Shown: piece by piece, positions 1 to 5,856 of the stretch
Position numbering within the stretch: position 1 is the first letter of the stretch
How the letters are laid out: every line of letters starts with the position of its first letter
Source of the DNA: Candidatus Gastranaerophilales bacterium
GTDB taxonomy: Bacteria; Cyanobacteriota; Vampirovibrionia; Gastranaerophilales; Gastranaerophilaceae
Assembly (NCBI GenBank): GCA_021205645.1
Contig: JAJPXE010000095.1
Coordinates: forward strand, 1 to 8,768
Direction of reading: 5' to 3'
DNA length: 8,768 nucleotides
The notes under the pieces: model-generated
Seen by the model: only the letters and a program-made list of their open reading frames with translations
Database searches by the model: none
What the model was told of the DNA's origin: nothing
Position numbers and translations under genes: made by a program

Positions 1-141
1 GATTTAGAGATATCCATGCATTATCATCTGATTGACTTGCACGACAGGACAGAACATGCGCTCAAATATCATGATGAAGATATCATAAATAACTTTAACA
101 ATATTATGGACTGCAACAAACATGATAAAAATAAGAAATAA
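1..141 (+). CDS. C-terminal end of an unidentified protein (5' truncated)
   Basis: Frame 1 is open from the window edge to a TAA at 139-141, giving a 46-residue C-terminal fragment. It is rich in His, Asp, Asn and Lys (it includes MHYHLIDLHDRTEHALKYHD) and ends in a very charged tail, as expected for the soluble end of a protein. I do not recognise the family. It would converge with thrB, whose stop codon lies only 3 bases further on. No terminator hairpin is visible between them, so any termination signal would have to lie inside the opposite gene. The call rests only on an open frame and plausible composition. A chance open frame of this length in AT-rich DNA is possible but not very likely. 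Confidence 0.45.
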   Translation, partial: DLEISMHYHLIDLHDRTEHALKYHDEDIINNFNNIMDCNKHDKNKK

Positions 142-144
142 TCC

Positions 145-1086
145 TTATTCGCTGATTATTTCCGCTCCGTTTTGTTCGATTTTCATTGTCTTGATGTCAG
201 CCTTAACATTCAGGTTTTCCATTATCTCTGAAGTTATAAAATTCACTCTGTCTACCGCATTGTTCTTAGAGATAATCAGCATAGACGAACCTGCACCACT
301 AAGGACACAACCTAAAATATCTTCTTCATGCTTAAATGCATCGGATAATTCTTTCAATCCGGGAACGAGTTTTTCCCGATACGGCTGATGAAGCCGGTCA
401 GTAAGAGCCAATTTCATCAATTCGGCATCTTTTGTATGAACGGCATGAACAAACATACCCATTCTTTTTTCATTAAATACTGCATCTCCAATCGGCACTT
501 CTTTAGGAATGACAGAGCGTGAAATCTCCGTTGCAAGCTCAACATCGGGTATACATACGGTAATTGTCCATTCTTCAGGCCAGTCTAATTTTCTGTATAC
601 TATACTTCCGTCATTTTCAAGAGAAGAAATAACCAATCCGCCGACAACAGCAGGTGTTACATTATCCGGATGTCCTTCTATCTCCGTTGCAATGGATAAT
701 AAAGCGGACTCATCGGCAGGATTGCCCAATAGCTTGTTAGCCGCCACCAGTGCTCCGACTATTACCGCAGCAGAGCTGCCCAAACCTCTTGTTACGGGAA
801 TTGAGGTCTGAACATTAATCTTTAATTCCGATGGAGTTTGACCGATTGAATTGTATAACAGCTCAACGGCTTTATAAATGACACTGTTCTCATCACGCGG
901 AATATGGTCAATAATCAAATTATCAACATTTTCTTCCTCTGATAATATATTTATTTCGACCCCCGTTCCGGGAAGCACTGTTTCATCAATAGTAACTACG
1001 TTATATACCGGTAATGCCATTCCCAGACAATCAAATCCGGGTCCTATATTGGCAGATGTTGCCGGAACTCTTACACTTACTTTCAC
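145..1086 (-). CDS. thrB: Homoserine kinase
   Basis: The 313-residue product belongs to the GHMP kinase superfamily and is of normal length for ThrB. It phosphorylates L-homoserine with ATP, the step before threonine synthase, in the cytoplasm. Visible motifs are the N-terminal VPATSANIGPGFDCLG (residues 7-22), the ATP-binding loop PVTRGLGSSAA (97-107), the EGHPDN substrate-site segment (137-142) and the C-terminal glycine-rich LSGAGSSML (262-270). The start is a GTG at 1084-1086. An AGGAG lies about 10 bases upstream, slightly far, but no ATG exists in frame nearby. It is the last gene of the minus-strand block, 45 bases after the HD-domain gene. A TATAAT -10 box in that gap could give some independent expression. 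Neither thrA nor thrC is adjacent within the window, which is unlike the classical thr operon. Confidence 0.97.
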   Translation of the reverse strand: MKVSVRVPATSANIGPGFDCLGMALPVYNVVTIDETVLPGTGVEINILSEEENVDNLIIDHIPRDENSVIYKAVELLYNSIGQTPSELKINVQTSIPVTRGLGSSAAVIVGALVAANKLLGNPADESALLSIATEIEGHPDNVTPAVVGGLVISSLENDGSIVYRKLDWPEEWTITVCIPDVELATEISRSVIPKEVPIGDAVFNEKRMGMFVHAVHTKDAELMKLALTDRLHQPYREKLVPGLKELSDAFKHEEDILGCVLSGAGSSMLIISKNNAVDRVNFITSEIMENLNVKADIKTMKIEQNGAEIISE

Positions 1087-1111
1087 CGGTTTTTTACTCC
1101 TCTTTGTCTGT

Positions 1112-1117
1112 ATTATA
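1112..1117 (-). promoter_or_regulatory. Possible -10 box ahead of thrB
   Basis: A perfect TATAAT reads on the minus strand in the 45-base gap between the HD-domain gene and thrB, preceded by a T-rich run. No good -35 hexamer sits 16-18 bases upstream, so this is at best a weak internal promoter. It may be chance in AT-rich DNA. Confidence 0.3.
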
Positions 1118-1131
1118 ACAAAAAAATAAAA

Positions 1132-1959
1132 CTATAGCATTCCCGCACTGATTCTTCCGAATTTTGCCGATAAATCGTCTATATGGTGAACAAAATATAC
1201 ATAAGGCTCTAAATCACGCTCATTAAGGTCTAAAATCGCCCCCCATTCGGTGCGGCCGTGGTGGGCTGCTATCATTTTTGCAACCTCTTTAAATCCGTTA
1301 GTCATACACATTGAATACGCATATTGAGAATGCGTAAACCATTCGCGTTTAAACTCATCGTCATAATCTATCAGTCCGTTTTCATCATCAATCGTATATT
1401 CAAAAATTTTACCGATATCATGCAATGCACACGCTGCTATTGCATAATCGGGATTGATATCCTGATATAAAGATTTTATTGTACATTTTGCAAGTTCAAT
1501 ACATTCAAGCGTATGGACAATTAAACCGCCGATATAGTTGTGGTGCATTGTCTTGGCCGCAGGTGATACTTTTATTTTATCAGAATGCCTGTCAAAATAA
1601 TCCAGAATAAAAGCCCTTAATTTATCATCTTTAATTTCTTTTAGATGTTTGATAATTTTATCAAAAGTTTCTTCCCGTTCTTCTTCGCTAAGCCCCATTT
1701 TTGCTTCTTTAATTAATTCCAGAGAAGATATCAGACAATTGTTAAACCTTTCGTTAAATGTAGCAGAAACGATTCTTACAAGATTTCCTACCCTGAATAA
1801 CTTTACGTCCAGCCGATTAATCGTTTCTTCCCACATTATACAGTTTAATGTTGTATTGTCCTCTGTGTTTTTAAGCTGAAGTTTTCCCATCTTTGTGCCA
1901 GCTTTGGTGTCACCGACAGTATATGATAAAACTTCATAAGTTGTAGTTGTACTAAACAT
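1132..1959 (-). CDS. OB-fold/HD-domain protein, YhaM-like 3'-5' exoribonuclease
   Basis: This 275-residue protein has an N-terminal beta-rich region consistent with an OB-type nucleic-acid-binding fold (about 1-85) and a C-terminal HD phosphohydrolase domain (about 115-265). The HD signature is clear: HHNYIGGLIVHT (139-150), the metal-binding CALHDIGKIFEY (178-188, H180/D181), H210, AAHHG (231-235) and VHHIDDLSAKF (257-267). This order matches the YhaM/CbfA family, cytoplasmic exonucleases that trim RNA (and in some cases DNA) from the 3' end. YhaM is usually somewhat longer (just over 300 aa). The start is an ATG with AGGAG 6 bases upstream, and that Shine-Dalgarno overlaps the TAG stop of ilvC, so translation is probably coupled. 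Its substrate here is unknown. A general HD hydrolase is the alternative reading. Confidence 0.85.
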   Translation of the reverse strand: MFSTTTTYEVLSYTVGDTKAGTKMGKLQLKNTEDNTTLNCIMWEETINRLDVKLFRVGNLVRIVSATFNERFNNCLISSLELIKEAKMGLSEEEREETFDKIIKHLKEIKDDKLRAFILDYFDRHSDKIKVSPAAKTMHHNYIGGLIVHTLECIELAKCTIKSLYQDINPDYAIAACALHDIGKIFEYTIDDENGLIDYDDEFKREWFTHSQYAYSMCMTNGFKEVAKMIAAHHGRTEWGAILDLNERDLEPYVYFVHHIDDLSAKFGRISAGML

Positions 1960-1968
1960 TCAAATCTC

Positions 1969-2994
1969 CTAATTGCGTGTTCTGTCTATAATTTTGTTCT
2001 CGCTGTTCCATATAAAAGCTGAGCGGATTTCTTTTCCGACTTTTTCCATTAAGTGGTTTTGATTATCCTCTCTTAACCCGTTAAATAAAGCCCTGTCGCC
2101 GTTTATTTCGTTCAAAAACTCATCGGCAAAATCCCCCGAGCGAATATCTTTTAATATTCGTTTCATCTCATCTTTTACGCTGTCATCAATGAGCCTTGGA
2201 CCTCTTGTCATATCGCCGTATTCGGCAGTATTAGAGATAGAATACCTCATATCATTCATTCCGCCCTGATTGATTAAATCAACAATAAGTTTCATTTCAT
2301 GGCAGACTTCAAGGTATGCCATATACGGTGAATAACCGGCAGATACAAGTATATCAAAGCCTGCTTTAATTAAAGCCGAAACACCACCACAGATAACTGC
2401 CTGTTCACCAAATAAATCCGTTTCGGTTTCTTCTCTGAAAGTAGTTTCTAATATTCCTGCTCTGCCGGCACCGATTGCTGAAGCATAAGATAAAGCAACT
2501 TTCAGTGCATCGCCTGACGGGTTTTTTTCAACCGCAACAAGACACGGAACACCACGACCCTGTATGTATTCACTTCTTACGGTATGCCCCGGTCCCTTTG
2601 GGGCAACCATTATTACGTTTATATCATCAGGCGGAACAATTTTTTTATAATGTATGTTAAACCCGTGTGAAAACATCAAATATTGTCCGGCATGCATATT
2701 AGGCTGAATTTGGTTTCTATATACATCTGCCTGTATCTCGTCAGGTATTAGTATTTGTACGATATCGGAATATTTAACGGCATCTTCAATCGGCATTATT
2801 CTAAATCCGTAATCTTTTGCCTTATTGTCGGAATTGCCGCCTAAACGTAAACCCAAAACGACATTACAGTCTGAATCTTTCAAATTCATTGCCTGACCGT
2901 AGCCCTGCGAGCCAAATCCGATTATTGCAATTTTTTTTGTTTTTATTAAATTTGTATCAATATCTTTATCCAAAAATATTCTAAGATTTTTCAT
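1969..2994 (-). CDS. ilvC: Ketol-acid reductoisomerase (class I)
   Basis: The 341-residue enzyme converts 2-acetolactate (or 2-aceto-2-hydroxybutyrate) to the dihydroxy acid in valine, leucine and isoleucine synthesis, using NAD(P)H and Mg2+. The Rossmann glycine motif GFGSQGYG is at 26-33. The cofactor-specificity loop GLRLGGNSDNKA (48-59), with R50 and S55, suggests NADPH. Catalytic and metal residues are all present: H110 (SHGF), K133 (APKGPGH), D193 and E197 (TETDLFGEQ), E229 and E233 (LEVCHEMK), and S254 (SISNTAEYG). The length fits the short class I form. The ATG has AAGGA 7 bases upstream, overlapping the pyrG stop, with a gap of only 10 bases. The usual partners ilvB, ilvN, ilvD and leuA are not in the window. 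Confidence 0.98.
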   Translation of the reverse strand: MKNLRIFLDKDIDTNLIKTKKIAIIGFGSQGYGQAMNLKDSDCNVVLGLRLGGNSDNKAKDYGFRIMPIEDAVKYSDIVQILIPDEIQADVYRNQIQPNMHAGQYLMFSHGFNIHYKKIVPPDDINVIMVAPKGPGHTVRSEYIQGRGVPCLVAVEKNPSGDALKVALSYASAIGAGRAGILETTFREETETDLFGEQAVICGGVSALIKAGFDILVSAGYSPYMAYLEVCHEMKLIVDLINQGGMNDMRYSISNTAEYGDMTRGPRLIDDSVKDEMKRILKDIRSGDFADEFLNEINGDRALFNGLREDNQNHLMEKVGKEIRSAFIWNSENKIIDRTRN

Positions 2995-3004
2995 AGTAAT
3001 GTCC

Positions 3005-4612
3005 TTATTCTTTAACCAATTTTACGGCAGCGTTAATTAATCCGAGAAACAACGGGTGCGGTTTATCCGGTCTGGATTTGAATTCAGGATGGAATTGCGA
3101 GGCAACAAACCAATCATTTTCCGGTATCTCAACCATTTCCGCAAGCATTCCGTCAGGCGACATGCCGGAAAATACAAGACCTGCATCCCTAATCCTGTCA
3201 ATATACTCATTGTTAACTTCATAGCGGTGTCGGTGACGTTCGGATATTTTAGCTGCACCGTATGCTTTATGTGCGATTGAACCCTTTTTTACTATACAAT
3301 CATAAGCACCGAGCCGCATTGTTCCGCCGTAGCCTTTGACATTTTTTTGTTCAAGCATTAAATCTATAACGGGATATGTTGCACTTTCATCAAACTCTTT
3401 TGAATTAGCACCCTCAAGTCCGACAACATTTCTGGCATATTCAATTACAGCACACTGCATTCCCAGACACAAACCGAGGAACGGAAGATTATTTTCTCTG
3501 GCATAACGTATTGCATTGAGTTTTCCCTCAATTCCTCTTACTCCAAATCCTCCCGGAACAACAAGCCCATGAACGTCCTTAAATAACGACTTACATCTTG
3601 AATATTCATTGCAATCTTCCGAATTTATCCACTTTATCTCAATTTTGGCATCGTTTTTGTATCCGGCATGCTTTAACGATTCAACAACGGAAATATACGC
3701 ATCCGACAGTTTTGTATACTTTCCTGCAATTGCTATTTTAACGGTCTTTTTCGGGTTTTTGATTTTATCAACAAGATGCCGCCATGATGTTAAATCAGAA
3801 ACCCTGTTTTCTGTTTGAAGCAGCTTTAATACTACTTCTGCAAACTTTTGTTCTTCAAGAGCAAGCGGAACTTCATATATACTTTTCATATCACGGCATT
3901 CAATAACACTTTCTTTTGGAACAGAGCAAAATAGAGCGAGTTTTTCTTTCTCTGTTCTTGGAATTGGTTTAGAAGTTCTGCACACTAACACTTCCGGTTG
4001 CAAGCCGTAACTTCTTAGCACGTTTACGCTATGCTGTGACGGTTTTGTTTTTAGTTCTCCCGATGTTGGCAGATACGGAAGAAGTGTACAGTGGATATTT
4101 ATAGCATTTCCGATTCCGACTTCCGTCTTAAACTGACGGATAGACTCAATAAACGGCAGACCCTCAATGTCACCTATTGTTCCGCCGATTTCAATAATTT
4201 GGAAATCTGTTTTAAACTGTTTTTGTGCTTTAAAAATTCTCGATTTGATTTCGTTGGTAATATGCGGAATTGTTTGAACGGTAGCACCAAGATAATCACC
4301 TCTGCGTTCTTTTTTTATAACGGTTTGATAAACGCTGCCCGATGTAACGTTGCTCAATTGACTAAAATTAGCATCAATAAACCTTTCGTAGTGACCTAAG
4401 TCTAAATCTGTTTCTGCACCGTCATCAGTAACAAAAACTTCACCGTGCTGAAACGGACTCATTGTTCCCGGATCAACGTTTATATAAGGGTCAAACTTCT
4501 GGATTGCAACGCTAAAACCTTTTGAGCGCAAAAGACGCCCCAGTGAAGCTCCGATTATTCCTTTACCTAACGAACTTACAACACCACCTGTTATAAATAT
4601 AAACTTTGTCAT
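3005..4612 (-). CDS. pyrG: CTP synthase (glutamine-hydrolysing)
   Basis: The 535-residue protein makes CTP from UTP, ATP and glutamine in the cytoplasm. The N-terminal synthetase domain (about 1-270) shows the P-loop-like GGVVSSLGKGIIGASLG (9-25), QKFDPYINVDPGTMSPFQHGEVFV (38-61), D71 and EIGGTIGDIE (141-150). The C-terminal class I glutamine amidotransferase domain (about 290-535) has PGGFG (353-357), the nucleophile C382 in GLCLGMQ, and the H508/E510 pair in QFHPEF. It is full length. The ATG is preceded by GAGGG at suitable spacing. It is the first gene of a tight unit with ilvC and the HD-domain gene. A strong minus-strand terminator hairpin lies just upstream, with no obvious promoter between hairpin and start. 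Expression may therefore depend on readthrough or attenuation. Confidence 0.99.
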   Translation of the reverse strand: MTKFIFITGGVVSSLGKGIIGASLGRLLRSKGFSVAIQKFDPYINVDPGTMSPFQHGEVFVTDDGAETDLDLGHYERFIDANFSQLSNVTSGSVYQTVIKKERRGDYLGATVQTIPHITNEIKSRIFKAQKQFKTDFQIIEIGGTIGDIEGLPFIESIRQFKTEVGIGNAINIHCTLLPYLPTSGELKTKPSQHSVNVLRSYGLQPEVLVCRTSKPIPRTEKEKLALFCSVPKESVIECRDMKSIYEVPLALEEQKFAEVVLKLLQTENRVSDLTSWRHLVDKIKNPKKTVKIAIAGKYTKLSDAYISVVESLKHAGYKNDAKIEIKWINSEDCNEYSRCKSLFKDVHGLVVPGGFGVRGIEGKLNAIRYARENNLPFLGLCLGMQCAVIEYARNVVGLEGANSKEFDESATYPVIDLMLEQKNVKGYGGTMRLGAYDCIVKKGSIAHKAYGAAKISERHRHRYEVNNEYIDRIRDAGLVFSGMSPDGMLAEMVEIPENDWFVASQFHPEFKSRPDKPHPLFLGLINAAVKLVKE

Positions 4613-4631
4613 ACTATTCCCTCTTCAAAAC

Positions 4632-4657
4632 CAAATAAAAACGGGGGAAAATCCCCC
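4632..4657 (-). terminator. Intrinsic terminator between gatC and pyrG
   Basis: Read on the minus strand, a six-base-pair stem GGGGGA/TCCCCC with a TTT loop (4643-4657) is followed by G and then TTTTTATTT. The tract is T-rich only in the minus direction, so the signal acts on transcripts coming from gatC. It starts 10 bases after the gatC stop and ends about 20 bases before the pyrG start. It is either the simple end of the gatC transcript or an attenuator controlling pyrG. Confidence 0.8.
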
Positions 4658-4667
4658 TGTTGTGAAT

Positions 4668-4949
4668 TTAATTTATTTTCGGAACTTTAAAAAAACCGTC
4701 CTCTGCATCGGGTGCATTCTTCATCAGTTCCTCTTTAGTCTGTTCATAATTAACTTTATCTTCACGCATAACATTAACAAAATCAATTGCGTGTGCCATC
4801 GGCTCAACTTCGCTTGTGTCAACTTCATTCATTTGTTCTACATATTTGAGAACATCTCCGAGTTGATTTGTAAATTTTTCTTTCTCTGCTTCCGTTAGCT
4901 CCAGACGTGCTAATTTTGCTACGTGTTCCACATCTTTTACTGTTATCAT
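4668..4949 (-). CDS. gatC: Aspartyl/glutamyl-tRNA amidotransferase subunit C
   Basis: This 93-residue product is the small subunit of the GatCAB amidotransferase, which converts misacylated Glu-tRNA(Gln) (and in many bacteria Asp-tRNA(Asn)) to the correct amide form. Length and sequence fit GatC: an N-terminal helix VEHVAKLARLELTEAEKEKF (8-27), a central coiled segment QLGDVLKYVEQMNEVDT (29-45), and the conserved tail DVLKY...MREDKV (62-67) then APDAEDGFFKVPKI (79-92). It wraps around GatA in the complex. The ATG has a GGAG about 8 bases upstream. It has its own promoter and is followed by an intrinsic terminator, so it looks monocistronic. gatA and gatB are not nearby. The upstream neighbour on the same strand is the gene for a substrate tRNA, tRNA-Gln. 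Confidence 0.96.
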   Translation of the reverse strand: MITVKDVEHVAKLARLELTEAEKEKFTNQLGDVLKYVEQMNEVDTSEVEPMAHAIDFVNVMREDKVNYEQTKEELMKNAPDAEDGFFKVPKIN

Positions 4950-4971
4950 AATAAGTACTCCGTTTCTCTTG

Positions 4972-5000
4972 ATTCTATCATAAAATAAGTATTATAACAA
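4972..5000 (-). promoter_or_regulatory. gatC promoter
   Basis: Minus-strand TTGTTA (4995-5000) and TAGAAT (4972-4977) are separated by exactly 17 bases. A TG sits one base upstream of the -10, giving an extended -10 element. Transcription would start about 15 bases before the gatC ATG. The same TAGAAT hexamer is used in the tRNA-Gln promoter. Confidence 0.7.
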
Positions 5001-5043
5001 AGAGAGTTTATATAACTTTACTATTGCAAAACGAGAATGTGGG

Positions 5044-5065
5044 AAAAAAAGTTCCTCTGCAACTT
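5044..5065 (-). terminator. Candidate weak terminator downstream of tRNA-Gln
   Basis: On the minus strand, AAGTT and AACTT form a five-base-pair stem around a GCAGAGG loop, running straight into a run of seven Ts. The stem is weak and AT-rich, so it may be leaky or fortuitous. It sits about 90 bases past the tRNA 3' end and ahead of the gatC promoter, where a terminator for the tRNA transcript would be expected. Confidence 0.4.
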
Positions 5066-5074
5066 ATTTAGAAA

Positions 5075-5115
5075 GGTAAATCCGAGGCAATCGCACAGCC
5101 TGTTGTAATCTTACC
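5075..5115. other. Unexplained two-part inverted repeat between tRNA-Gln and gatC
   Basis: GGTAA (5075-5079) pairs with TTACC (5111-5115), and inside it AGGC (5085-5088) pairs with GCCT (5098-5101), leaving a nine-base loop. If transcribed with the tRNA on the minus strand it would form a long hairpin with an internal loop. No coding frame accounts for it. It does not carry the T-box signature or any RNA family I recognise. It could be a processing structure, a small RNA or chance. Confidence 0.35.
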
Positions 5116-5156
5116 ACTCATCAAAACACACTTCATTTATTAAAACAGGAACAAAA

Positions 5157-5227
5157 CTCCCGGAGATGGATTCGAACCACCGTTGGAAGAGCCAGAATCT
5201 TCAGTCCTGCCGCTAGACGATCCGGGA
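5157..5227 (-). tRNA. tRNA-Gln (anticodon CUG)
   Basis: The full cloverleaf can be drawn on the minus strand. The acceptor stem is TCCCGGA/TCCGGGA with discriminator G73. The D arm is GTCT/GGAC around AGCGGCA. The anticodon stem is GAAGA/TCTTC with loop TTCTGGC, so the anticodon is CTG (plus-strand positions 5193-5195), reading CAG codons. The T arm is GGTGG/CCATC with loop TTCGAAT. CCA is not encoded, because GTTT follows, so a CCA-adding enzyme is needed. The U1-A72 pair and the short D loop without an extra base after position 20 match the features known to direct tRNA-Gln to GatCAB. A good promoter lies upstream, and the leader is about 30 bases. It shares the strand with gatC, whose start is 207 bases downstream. 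Confidence 0.96.
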
Positions 5228-5260
5228 TTATATATGTCCGATAAACGAACCCGTACCCAG

Positions 5261-5289
5261 ATTCTATAACGAACATACAAACATTGCAA
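5261..5289 (-). promoter_or_regulatory. tRNA-Gln promoter
   Basis: Minus-strand TTGCAA (5284-5289) and TAGAAT (5261-5266) are separated by 17 bases, a good sigma70-type promoter. The expected start is about 25-30 bases before the mature tRNA 5' end, leaving a short leader for RNase P to remove. Confidence 0.75.
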
Positions 5290-5314
5290 CTTGAAAACAG
5301 ATAAAATTTTGGGG

Positions 5315-5332
5315 TGAGTATGTGGTTACTCA
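5315..5332. repeat. Inverted repeat TGAGTA/TACTCA
   Basis: A perfect six-base inverted repeat with a six-base spacer (TGTGGT) lies upstream of the tRNA promoter, in the divergent gap. It is not followed by a T-run on either strand, so it is not an evident terminator. It could be an operator or a hairpin in a 5' leader. It overlaps the ATG of a possible small plus-strand ORF. Confidence 0.35.
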
Positions 5333-5448
5333 TGTGTTTCTATCACAGACAACAGTGTATTATTGCAGGAATTAGAACTGCAATAACAGCTCCTGCGGCA
5401 AGCATGATTTTTGAATACGGGTATGTTTATAATAAAATTATGTTATGA
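5320..5448 (+). CDS. Possible 42-residue small ORF upstream of the 118-aa gene
   Basis: An ATG at 5320 opens a 42-residue frame ending in TGA at 5446-5448. That stop overlaps the ATG of the next gene in an ATGA arrangement (start at 5445), the classic layout for translational coupling. A G-rich GGGGTG stands only 3 bases before the ATG, too close to be ideal. A second in-frame ATG at residue 5 is better spaced from it only as a weak site. The predicted peptide has no recognisable domain. The overlapping inverted repeats and a TATAAT near its end argue that this may be non-coding leader or promoter DNA instead. I report it as a low-confidence candidate. Confidence 0.2.
   Translation: MWLLMCFYHRQQCIIAGIRTAITAPAASMIFEYGYVYNKIML
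5360..5386. repeat. Perfect 9-bp inverted repeat TTATTGCAG/CTGCAATAA
   Basis: A perfect nine-base inverted repeat flanks a nine-base spacer (GAATTAGAA) in the gap between the diverging tRNA and the 118-aa gene. Neither side has a terminator-like T-run. The overlapping GCAGGA (5365-5370) can instead pair with TCCTGC at 5391-5396, so two mutually exclusive hairpins are possible. Its function is unknown; operator or RNA leader structure are the options. Confidence 0.45.
5428..5433 (+). promoter_or_regulatory. Candidate -10 box for the 118-aa gene
   Basis: A perfect TATAAT lies 11 bases before the ATG at 5445. The -35 position at 16-18 base spacing is poor (TGATTT-like). If it is used, transcription would begin within a few bases of the start codon, giving a leaderless or nearly leaderless mRNA. 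Confidence 0.4.
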
Positions 5449-5801
5449 AAGATAGAGAAATTGTTTCAAAGCTGATTGTTCTGGTAGTTACAGACCGCAT
5501 ATCAGTGCGGGAAGCACTGTTGAGGTTTCCTGAAACATCCGGTGATAAGAATATTCTTGCGGCGAAATATGCCCTCATTCATTTTGAGGCGGACGAAGAT
5601 TTAAGAGCCAGAGACTTTGCCTTTAAGGAAGAACAGAACGATTATCTTTATATGATTGCGGAATTGCTGTCAAACGGTAAAGATTTACCTAAAAATATTA
5701 TTAAAAGCTATGAAAATTATTATCCGGAAATTGAACTTCCGAAGTCCAAAACGATTAAAAATCTCTTGAAAACATTGTATAAATTTTTAAATGTAAAGTA
5801 G
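5445..5801 (+). CDS. Unrecognised small helical protein
   Basis: This is a 118-residue protein that I cannot assign to a family. It is soluble-looking: no signal peptide, no membrane segment, no Cys and no Trp, with mostly helix-forming composition. An N-terminal hydrophobic stretch SKLIVLVVTDRISVREALLRF (8-28) is too short and polar to span a membrane. The middle (about 36-70) is acidic and aromatic, with IHFEADEDLRARDFAF and EEQNDYLYMIAELLSNG. The C-terminus is lysine-rich (KSKTIKNLLKTLYKFLNVK). Base composition and codon use look like the neighbours, so it reads as a real resident gene. The ATG has no Shine-Dalgarno, and an in-frame TAA lies 12 bases upstream, so the start is fixed. Translation may be leaderless or coupled to a small upstream ORF. 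Confidence 0.75.
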   Translation: MKDREIVSKLIVLVVTDRISVREALLRFPETSGDKNILAAKYALIHFEADEDLRARDFAFKEEQNDYLYMIAELLSNGKDLPKNIIKSYENYYPEIELPKSKTIKNLLKTLYKFLNVK

Positions 5802-5826
5802 ATTAAAATATTTGCATCCGTACACT

Positions 5827-5840
5827 CATACATTTGTATG
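5827..5840. repeat. Dyad CATACA-TT-TGTATG
   Basis: A perfect 14-base palindrome with a 2-base centre lies in the gap before the LysM gene, about 17 bases upstream of the candidate -35 box. It could be an operator. It could also be the end of the upstream transcript, though no good T-run follows directly. Confidence 0.3.
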
Positions 5841-5856
5841 ATATTATTGAAATAAT

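Noticed and set aside
122..388. 88-residue plus-strand ORF
   Set aside because: It lies opposite the thrB 3' end and has no ribosome binding site or family features; it is a reverse-frame shadow.
4662..4898. 78-residue plus-strand ORF with hydrophobic, Cys/Phe-rich sequence
   Set aside because: It is antisense to gatC, whose family match is clear; the composition is what an AT-rich reverse frame gives.
5001..5156. T-box riboswitch ahead of gatC
   Set aside because: No T-box consensus (AGGGUGGNACCGCG-like) or specifier-loop layout is present, and the gatC promoter lies downstream of this segment, so it would not be part of the gatC leader.
5157..5227. Possible integration (att) site at the tRNA
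   Set aside because: No integrase, no second copy of the tRNA 3' end and no foreign-looking genes are seen in the window.
5133..5333. 66-residue minus-strand ORF
   Set aside because: It covers the tRNA-Gln gene and its promoter; the cloverleaf and promoter explain this stretch, and the frame has no recognisable domain.
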